DNA of 11,558 nucleotides. Source: JAJPHJ01 sp035622315. Its GTDB lineage: Bacteria > Vulcanimicrobiota > Vulcanimicrobiia > Eremiobacterales > Eremiobacteraceae. Below, one piece after another: positions 6,687-11,558 of this stretch; positions within the stretch are counted from its first letter, which is position 1; each line of letters begins with the position of its first letter. The notes beneath the pieces were generated by a model. It saw nothing but the letters and a program-made list of their open reading frames with translations, was not told the DNA's origin and ran no database searches. The position numbers and the translations under genes were made by a program. Where the stretch lies: contig DASPVP010000001.1 of the NCBI GenBank assembly GCA_035622315.1, positions 1 to 11,558 of the forward strand, given 5' to 3'.

Positions 6687-8189
6687 TTGGCGCAGCTGAT
6701 CGAGCGGGTCTTGGTTTGGGTCGCCGCACTCGTGACCGCGGCGGCGCTGATCGCAGTCATCTTGAACTTGGTGCCTGGAGCGCTCGGCGGCTTCCGCTGG
6801 TCCCACGCCAACGGTCCGACCGGTCCGACGGCCATCGATCTGGCGGAACAAGCGATTGCGCGCAACGACACGCGTACCGCCATGGCGCTCGCCGCGAAGG
6901 CGGTGGCGGCCAACCCCAACGACGCGTCCATCGCGAATCGGGCAGGCAACGTCGCACTGCGTGCGGGCGACGCGAAGATGGCGGAGCGATACTATCGCGC
7001 CGGCGAAAACGTGGATCCGCACTACGCCTGGAATTTCGTCGCCCTCGGCCAACTCTACGAACGGCAAGGAAAAGAGGATCTCGCGGACGCGCAATTGCGT
7101 GTCGCGACCGCCGCTGCGCCCGACCAACCGTTCATCCACTACGACTTGGGTGTGGTCGAATTAGAAGAGGGTCTGTATGCCGCGGCGCTTTCGGACTTCG
7201 AGACCGAGCTGCAGCGCTCGCCGACGTACAAGCCGGCGATGATCGGTCGGGCGGAGGCGTTGGAGAAGCTTGGCCGCACGGGCGAGGCGGTTGCGCTGTA
7301 TCAGCGAGCCGGCGTGAATACGCATGCCGCCGGCACGCGACCACGTCTGACGGTCAAACCGATCGCGGCGCCGAGCCCGACGCCCGCGCCGTCGCCTTCG
7401 CCGACAGCTCCTGTTGTTGCAGTCGCCTCACCGAGTCCGAAGACGAAAGCGACGAGGGTGCCGATCATCGTCATCGCGCCATCGCGCGCTCCCGCTACTG
7501 TCGCTCCGACGACGACGCCGGTGCGGCCGCCGTGGGCGTCCCCGCCTCCGACCGGCGTGGTCGCGGCAGGCCCGACGCAGACGCCCCTTGCGATCGTCTC
7601 GACCGACGCGCGCAGCTACCTGGTCGACGTCACCCAGGACCTGGGCTTCACTCGGTCGCTGCCGGAGGCCGACCCCGCACAATCAGCGATCGCGCTCAAC
7701 ACGAAGCTGAATTTCGCGCTCGCGAATAGGCCTCCGGATGTGGAAACGATGCTGAACGTCGGGGCTGCCGCGCTCTTGAGCGGGCGCATGGACCTCGCCT
7801 CGCGGGCGTTTTCCGCGGCGAGCCAAGCAGCGCCAAGCGACTGGCGCGGACCCTACTACGCGGGGCTCACCGCGCAGGCGAACGGCGATTTCCAGCAAGC
7901 GACCGCAGAGTTCAACACTGCACTTGCACGCGAGCCGCGTGCGGAGGCGTATACGAGCCTTGCCGTCGTCGAACTGCAGGGCGGCGATTTCGCTTCAGCC
8001 GCAGCGAACGCCGACAAAGCCTCGCAGATCAATCCGAGCTACGAACCGGGTCGCTTCGTCGCAGGCATGGTAGCCCTCGTGGAAGCCAATTTGCCTGACG
8101 CGCGCAACAATCTCGAGGCGGCGCAGGTGCTCGGTGGGGCGCCTTCCCGAACCGCTTACTTCCTCGCAGCCGTCACGCCCAAGTCCTAA
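6687..8189 (+). CDS. Membrane-anchored TPR protein with two TPR blocks and a proline-rich linker
   Basis: This is a 500-residue protein. Residues 7-28 (VLVWVAALVTAAALIAVI at the core) form one N-terminal membrane segment. Residues ~48-210 contain tetratricopeptide repeats, for example MALAAKAVAANPNDASIANR, then GDAKMAERYYRAGENVDPHY and ALSDFETELQRSPTYKP. Residues ~220-302 are a Pro/Ser/Thr/Ala linker (PSPTPAPSPSPTAP). Residues ~350-497 form a second TPR block (GRMDLASRAFSAASQAAPSD, GDFQQATAEFNTALAREP, GDFASAAANADKASQINPSY). TPRs bind proteins and are common in envelope assembly; the partner is unknown. The start is uncertain: TTG at 6687 is the first usable in-frame codon after the stop at 6657, with an over-long Shine-Dalgarno spacing. 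The gene is divergent from the giant repeat protein, and its stop lies 12 nt from the stop of the convergent MFS gene, leaving no room for an intergenic terminator. Confidence 0.87.
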   Translation: MAQLIERVLVWVAALVTAAALIAVILNLVPGALGGFRWSHANGPTGPTAIDLAEQAIARNDTRTAMALAAKAVAANPNDASIANRAGNVALRAGDAKMAERYYRAGENVDPHYAWNFVALGQLYERQGKEDLADAQLRVATAAAPDQPFIHYDLGVVELEEGLYAAALSDFETELQRSPTYKPAMIGRAEALEKLGRTGEAVALYQRAGVNTHAAGTRPRLTVKPIAAPSPTPAPSPSPTAPVVAVASPSPKTKATRVPIIVIAPSRAPATVAPTTTPVRPPWASPPPTGVVAAGPTQTPLAIVSTDARSYLVDVTQDLGFTRSLPEADPAQSAIALNTKLNFALANRPPDVETMLNVGAAALLSGRMDLASRAFSAASQAAPSDWRGPYYAGLTAQANGDFQQATAEFNTALAREPRAEAYTSLAVVELQGGDFASAAANADKASQINPSYEPGRFVAGMVALVEANLPDARNNLEAAQVLGGAPSRTAYFLAAVTPKS

Positions 8190-8201
8190 GTCGGGAACAG
8201 A

Positions 8202-9770
8202 TCACTCGCCGACAGAGGCACCGCCGGTCGGCATGCCACGCTGCACGCGGAACAAAGGGATGACGAGCAACGTCAGGGCGAACGCGACTCCGAGAGCGAG
8301 CGCGACGTCGTTGAACGCCGAGACGTACGCCTGCTGGGTCAGCTGCAGCGACAGCACGGCATCCGCGCGGGCGCTGGCAAGCCCAGGCCCGAGATGCCCA
8401 GCGATGCCGCTTGCAAGTTCCGAAAGCCGCAGGCGTGTCGCGACCCCGAACTGCGTCACCGACTCGCCGAAGCGCTCGAAGTGAAAGCGCTGGCGGTTGA
8501 CGAGTGCCGTGCCCACGATCGCGATGCCGATCGAACCGCCGAGCGTTCGCGTGAGATTGAAGAGCGACGATGCGTCGGCTTTTTCCTGTGGTGCGATGGA
8601 GGTCAACGAGAGCGCGCCGACCGAGGTGAACAAGAAGGGCAGCGACGCCCCGCGGAACATCTGCAGGAACACGAGCGTCTGGAATGACGTCTGCTGGTTG
8701 ATGAACCCGTTGCCGATGAGCGAGATCACAAAGAGCAGGATGCCGATCGCCATGAGCAGGCGTGAGTCCACTTTGCTTGCGATGCGCCCGACGATGGGAA
8801 ACAAGATGAGACTGACGAGCGCGGGTGGCAGAAGGATGAGGCCGATCTGCAAGGCGGTATAGTCGAGCAATAGGCTGGCGAAGAGCGGCAGGATGAAGAT
8901 GGCGCTGAACAGGGCGGCTCCCAACATCGCCCCGGCGAAGGAGCCGAGGGCGAAATTGCGATTGGTGAAGATCCGCAAGTTGATGAGCGGGTGCGGCGTC
9001 TTCAGCTCGTAATAGAGGAAGAGCAAGAACGAGGCGGTCGAGATGACCGCGAGCGAGACGATGAACGGCGACTGGAACCAGTCGTCGCGCTGGCCCTGCT
9101 GCAAGAGGATCTGCAGGGAGCCGAGCCAGAGGGCGACGGTGAGCAATCCGACGAAATCGATCGGTGCGGCGCGGCGTTGCGCGAGGACTTCCTTGTTCTC
9201 ACCGATGAGCAACTGGCTCAGGATCACAGACACCGTCACGATGGGCACGTTGACGAAGAAGATCCACTGCCAGGAGAGCGTGTCGGTCAGCCAACCACCC
9301 AAAGTCGGCCCGACCGCGGGACCGATGGCTGCGCCCACGCCGAACAGGGCCGACGCCATAGCGAACTCCTGCGGTGGGAAAGCCTCGAGGAGAATCGTCA
9401 AGGCTACCGGCAGGATGGCGCCGCCACCAACGCCCTGCAAGATGCGGAAGAAGACGAGCGACGGCAAGTTCCACGAGACGCCGCACAAGAAGGAAGCGAT
9501 GACGAACAGGATCTGGCTCATCGCGAAGTAGCGTTTCAGGCCGAAAACGCTCGACATCCAACCGGTCGTCGGGATCACGATGACGTTCGTGATGAGATAC
9601 CCCGTGATGACCCAGTCGATTTCGTCCACGCTCGAGCCGAAGCTCGACTGCATGTTGGGGATCGCCACGTTGACGATGCTCGAGTCCAACACCGCGATCA
9701 AGGCGGCAAGCATCACCGGAATGGTGATGAGCCACTTGTTGCCGACGATGAGAGGTTGTCTGCGCTGCAT
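8202..9770 (-). CDS. emrB: EmrB/QacA-type MFS drug exporter (DHA2 family, 14 membrane segments)
   Basis: This 522-residue inner-membrane proton-driven antiporter most likely exports drugs or other toxic hydrophobic compounds through the adaptor encoded just upstream. DHA2 hallmarks are visible: LDSSIVNVAIPNM in helix 1 (residues 28-40), a motif-A region GWMSSVFGLKR (70-80), FFRILQGVGGGAILP (107-121, with Arg109), and the antiporter motif C GVGAAIGPAVGPTLGGWL (144-161). Length fits the 14-helix family. It starts at an ATG 34 nt after the adaptor's stop. No Shine-Dalgarno is evident; instead a perfect 9-bp palindrome occupies the gap. Regulation is probably by the MarR-type repressor that heads the operon. 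The substrate cannot be read from sequence. No outer-membrane channel gene of the TolC type is in the window. Confidence 0.95.
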   Translation of the reverse strand: MQRRQPLIVGNKWLITIPVMLAALIAVLDSSIVNVAIPNMQSSFGSSVDEIDWVITGYLITNVIVIPTTGWMSSVFGLKRYFAMSQILFVIASFLCGVSWNLPSLVFFRILQGVGGGAILPVALTILLEAFPPQEFAMASALFGVGAAIGPAVGPTLGGWLTDTLSWQWIFFVNVPIVTVSVILSQLLIGENKEVLAQRRAAPIDFVGLLTVALWLGSLQILLQQGQRDDWFQSPFIVSLAVISTASFLLFLYYELKTPHPLINLRIFTNRNFALGSFAGAMLGAALFSAIFILPLFASLLLDYTALQIGLILLPPALVSLILFPIVGRIASKVDSRLLMAIGILLFVISLIGNGFINQQTSFQTLVFLQMFRGASLPFLFTSVGALSLTSIAPQEKADASSLFNLTRTLGGSIGIAIVGTALVNRQRFHFERFGESVTQFGVATRLRLSELASGIAGHLGPGLASARADAVLSLQLTQQAYVSAFNDVALALGVAFALTLLVIPLFRVQRGMPTGGASVGE

Positions 9771-9777
9771 TTTGTAG

Positions 9778-9798
9778 GGGGCGATTGCAAATCGCCCC
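9778..9798. repeat. Perfect short palindrome between the adaptor and transporter genes
   Basis: The plus strand reads GGGGCGATT, a GCA loop, then AATCGCCCC: a perfect 9-bp stem with a 3-base loop, extendable by one G-U pair. It fills most of the 34-nt gap between the stop of the adaptor gene (9805) and the ATG of the transporter (9770). In the direction of transcription it is followed by CTACAAAATG, with no T-run, so it is not a normal intrinsic terminator. It may be a dispersed palindromic element or an mRNA hairpin tuning transporter expression. No second copy is in this window. Confidence 0.7.
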
Positions 9799-9804
9799 TC
9801 TTCT

Positions 9805-11016
9805 TTAGTGGTTGGTCGTGTCGATGCTCACTTCGACCGAGAGACCCTGGCGGAGCAGGTGCTGCGGGTCGGAGGTGGAGTCGATCTGAATGCGCACGGG
9901 CACGCGCTGCACTACTTTGGTGAAATTGCCGCTCGCGTTGTCAGGCGGGATCAAGGCGAACGTAGCGCCGGTCGCCGCAGAGATGCTCAGGACCGTGCCG
10001 CGGAAGACCTGATGCGGGAACGCATCGACTCGGATCTCGACGGGCTGCTTGACGCGGACGTTCTCGATCTGCGTCTCTTTGAGGTTCGCGTCCACCCAGA
10101 GGTGGGTCTGATCCGCAACGGCCATGAGCGGTTGGCCGACGGCGACTGTGTCGCCGATGTCGACCGACTTCTTGCTGACGACGCCGTCGACCGGCGCAAC
10201 GATGGTCGTGTACGACTCCTGCAGCTTCGCATTGGCCAAAACTGCCGCTGCGGCTTGCACTTGGGCTGCGCTCACCTGCGCCTGGGCGGACTTGATCTGG
10301 GTCGTCTGGTTGCCGGTCTGCGCTTGGTCGAACTGCGCCCGGCTGCTCAGAACCGCTGCTTGCGCTTGATCGACGCCCGCTTGCGCCGCCACGATGCCTT
10401 GCTTTGCCGCATCGCGATTGGCGACCGCGGTTACGTAGGCGGCTTGGGCAGCATCGAGCTGCGATTGTGCGATCGCGCCTTCAGACGCGAGCGTGCGAGC
10501 GCGCACGACGTCGTTTTGCGCCTTCACCGCGTTGGCCTGAGCTGCCATGAAATCGGCCTGCGCTGACGCTGCGCGCTCTTGCGCGTTGAGGACACCGCTT
10601 GCGGCCTGCGAGATGCCGGCCTGTGCTTGCGCGACCTGCGCAGCCGTCAGGGTCGACTGTTGTGGCACCGCCGTATTCGCGGCTTGCATATTCGCGACGG
10701 CCTGGTCGTAGGCTGCCTGCGCTTGCGCCACCGCCACCTTGAAGTCGCGATCGTCGAGCTGCACGAGCTTATCGCCGCGACGAACTGGCTCGTTCTCAAC
10801 GACGTAGACCGACAGCACCTGGCCCTTGACCTTGGGGCTGATGGTTGTGATGTTGCCGCCGATCTCAGCGTCGTCGGTGCCTACGTGGTGTGCTGAATAT
10901 ATAAGGAAGCGGATGCCAAAAAAGAGGCCGATGATGACCAAAACGATGACGATCGGGATGATGACCCGGCGCTTGCGGCCGGTCACTGGCTCCTGAGACG
11001 GTGCGGCGACTGCCAT
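9805..11016 (-). CDS. emrA: EmrA/HlyD-type membrane fusion protein (periplasmic adaptor of the efflux pump)
   Basis: This 403-residue adaptor would bridge the MFS exporter and an outer-membrane channel. Layout: cytoplasmic basic start (TGRKRR), one membrane helix (residues 18-40), a biotinyl-lipoyl half motif (ISPKVKGQVLSVYVVENEPV, 59-78), a long Ala/Gln-rich coiled-coil hairpin (about 94-268), the second lipoyl half (IVAPVDGVVSKKSVDIGDTV, 272-291), and a beta-barrel region with the EmrA-type sequence ALIPPDNASGNFTKVVQRVP (354-373). The ATG at 11016 is 3 nt after the regulator's TAA, and GGAGG lies inside the regulator's last codons, so translation is probably coupled. The coiled coil is alanine-rich with many AQ and AQA repeats, common in such adaptors. 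Function as an efflux adaptor is secure from family and context; the substrate is unknown. Confidence 0.95.
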   Translation of the reverse strand: MAVAAPSQEPVTGRKRRVIIPIVIVLVIIGLFFGIRFLIYSAHHVGTDDAEIGGNITTISPKVKGQVLSVYVVENEPVRRGDKLVQLDDRDFKVAVAQAQAAYDQAVANMQAANTAVPQQSTLTAAQVAQAQAGISQAASGVLNAQERAASAQADFMAAQANAVKAQNDVVRARTLASEGAIAQSQLDAAQAAYVTAVANRDAAKQGIVAAQAGVDQAQAAVLSSRAQFDQAQTGNQTTQIKSAQAQVSAAQVQAAAAVLANAKLQESYTTIVAPVDGVVSKKSVDIGDTVAVGQPLMAVADQTHLWVDANLKETQIENVRVKQPVEIRVDAFPHQVFRGTVLSISAATGATFALIPPDNASGNFTKVVQRVPVRIQIDSTSDPQHLLRQGLSVEVSIDTTNH

Positions 11017-11019
11017 GGG

Positions 11020-11529
11020 TTAAGCTTCCTCCAGTTGCGGGATGCTGACTTCGTGCAGATGGACCCGCAGTTTGTCCAACAGTGCGACGAGCTGGCGTTT
11101 CTCATTCTTGGTCAACGCTGCCATCGCGTTGTTGACGACGCGCAGATGGAATGGGACGAACTTGCGCATGAACTCTTTGCCCTGCGGCGTGAGGTGCGCA
11201 AGGATCATGCGCCGATCGTCAGGATGGTCGATGCGCTTCACCAACCCATCCTCGACAAGACTGTCGATGAGCCCCGTGATATTGGGGCGTGAGACCGTAA
11301 GGTATTGTCCGATTTCCGACAGCGGCATCTGCCGGTCGGGATATGCGTTCAAGACCATGAGCACGCTCAGACGCCCGGGCGAGAGATCGACCTGTTTGAG
11401 GTAGTCCGCAGTGTGGTTCTCGATGTCCGCGGCCGTGCGTTTGAGGGTCAAGAGCGCGTTGACGGTGTCGTAATCGCAGCCGCCATAACGCGCGCACGTA
11501 CCCGCAACGCCGCGTCGTAAGGGCGCCAT
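11020..11529 (-). CDS. MarR-family transcriptional regulator of the efflux operon
   Basis: This 169-residue protein is a winged-helix dimer of the MarR type, which usually represses its own operon and lets go when a small ligand binds. Visible parts: an N-terminal dimerisation helix (~22-46), the helix-turn-helix with recognition helix TVSRPNITGLIDSLVEDGLV (78-97), the wing with the signature DHPDDRRMILAHLTPQG (101-117), and a long C-terminal helix (~119-160). It is the first visible gene of the regulator-adaptor-exporter operon, so local autoregulation is likely. The ATG at 11529 gives a somewhat long N-terminal tail with two cysteines (Cys12, Cys18). No Shine-Dalgarno is evident in the 29 bases upstream, which are all that the window shows of the promoter region. 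Confidence 0.93.
   Translation of the reverse strand: MAPLRRGVAGTCARYGGCDYDTVNALLTLKRTAADIENHTADYLKQVDLSPGRLSVLMVLNAYPDRQMPLSEIGQYLTVSRPNITGLIDSLVEDGLVKRIDHPDDRRMILAHLTPQGKEFMRKFVPFHLRVVNNAMAALTKNEKRQLVALLDKLRVHLHEVSIPQLEEA
11028..11032 (-). promoter_or_regulatory. Ribosome binding site of the EmrA-type gene inside the MarR gene
   Basis: The minus strand reads GGAGG, 11 bases before the adaptor ATG at 11016, and lies within the codons for the last Leu-Glu-Glu of the regulator. With a 3-nt gap between stop and start this supports coupled translation. Confidence 0.65.
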
Positions 11530-11558
11530 ATCTGTCGTCGCGTCGACGTCAGCCCGAG

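Noticed and set aside
8190..8201. Bidirectional terminator between the convergent TPR and MFS genes
   Set aside because: Only 12 nt separate the stop codons and no stem-loop with T-run is visible there or immediately inside either gene end.
9778..9798. Palindrome as an intrinsic terminator of the adaptor gene
   Set aside because: No T-run follows in the direction of transcription, and the exporter gene directly downstream belongs to the same operon.
8991..9923. 310-codon plus-strand open frame opposite the MFS and adaptor genes
   Set aside because: Its translation is Arg/Asp/Glu-rich and featureless, while the minus strand encodes unmistakable EmrA and EmrB families in the same region.

Overview
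This is a GC-rich, densely coded stretch of bacterial chromosome with six complete protein genes and one gene cut by the left edge. I see no RNA genes, insertion sequences, phage genes or CRISPR. A lipoprotein with a lipobox, a membrane-fusion-protein/MFS efflux pair of the EmrAB type and a very large secreted repeat protein all suggest a diderm bacterium. The Pro/Ser/Thr linkers (PSPTPAPSPSPTAP in the TPR protein, GTPSPTPTPIP in the lipoprotein), the FecR-like domain in front of Gly/His-rich sequence, and the base composition remind me of Candidatus Eremiobacterota (WPS-2). That placement is an impression from style, not a computed classification.

Left half (1-6600, all minus strand), in transcription order: a 1407-residue secreted protein (signal peptide, FecR-like domain, Gly/His-rich hydrophobic stretch, twelve Ig-like repeats); a metallo-beta-lactamase-fold hydrolase with an N-terminal helix-turn-helix-like segment; a lipoprotein; and the N-terminal 171 residues of an electron-transfer-flavoprotein:ubiquinone oxidoreductase. 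The gaps are 11, 62 (5 if the earlier start is used) and 21 nt, so co-transcription is likely. It would join a surface protein and a lipoprotein to two oxidative-metabolism-type enzymes.

Middle (6601-8189): an 86-nt divergent intergenic region separates the repeat protein from a plus-strand membrane-anchored TPR protein. That protein has two TPR blocks joined by a proline-rich linker.

Right half (8202-11529, minus strand), in transcription order: a MarR-type regulator, an EmrA-type periplasmic adaptor and an EmrB-type 14-helix MFS drug exporter. This is a classic self-regulated multidrug efflux operon, with a small perfect palindrome between adaptor and transporter. It converges on the TPR gene with only 12 nt between stop codons.

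The efflux operon is conventional. The least ordinary object is the giant FecR/Ig-repeat protein. Its repeats fall into three sequence subtypes in an ordered layout, and one contiguous block of five carries one cysteine pair per repeat. Together with the divergent TPR protein and the co-directional lipoprotein it could form an uncharacterised envelope structure, but nothing in the sequence proves a function.
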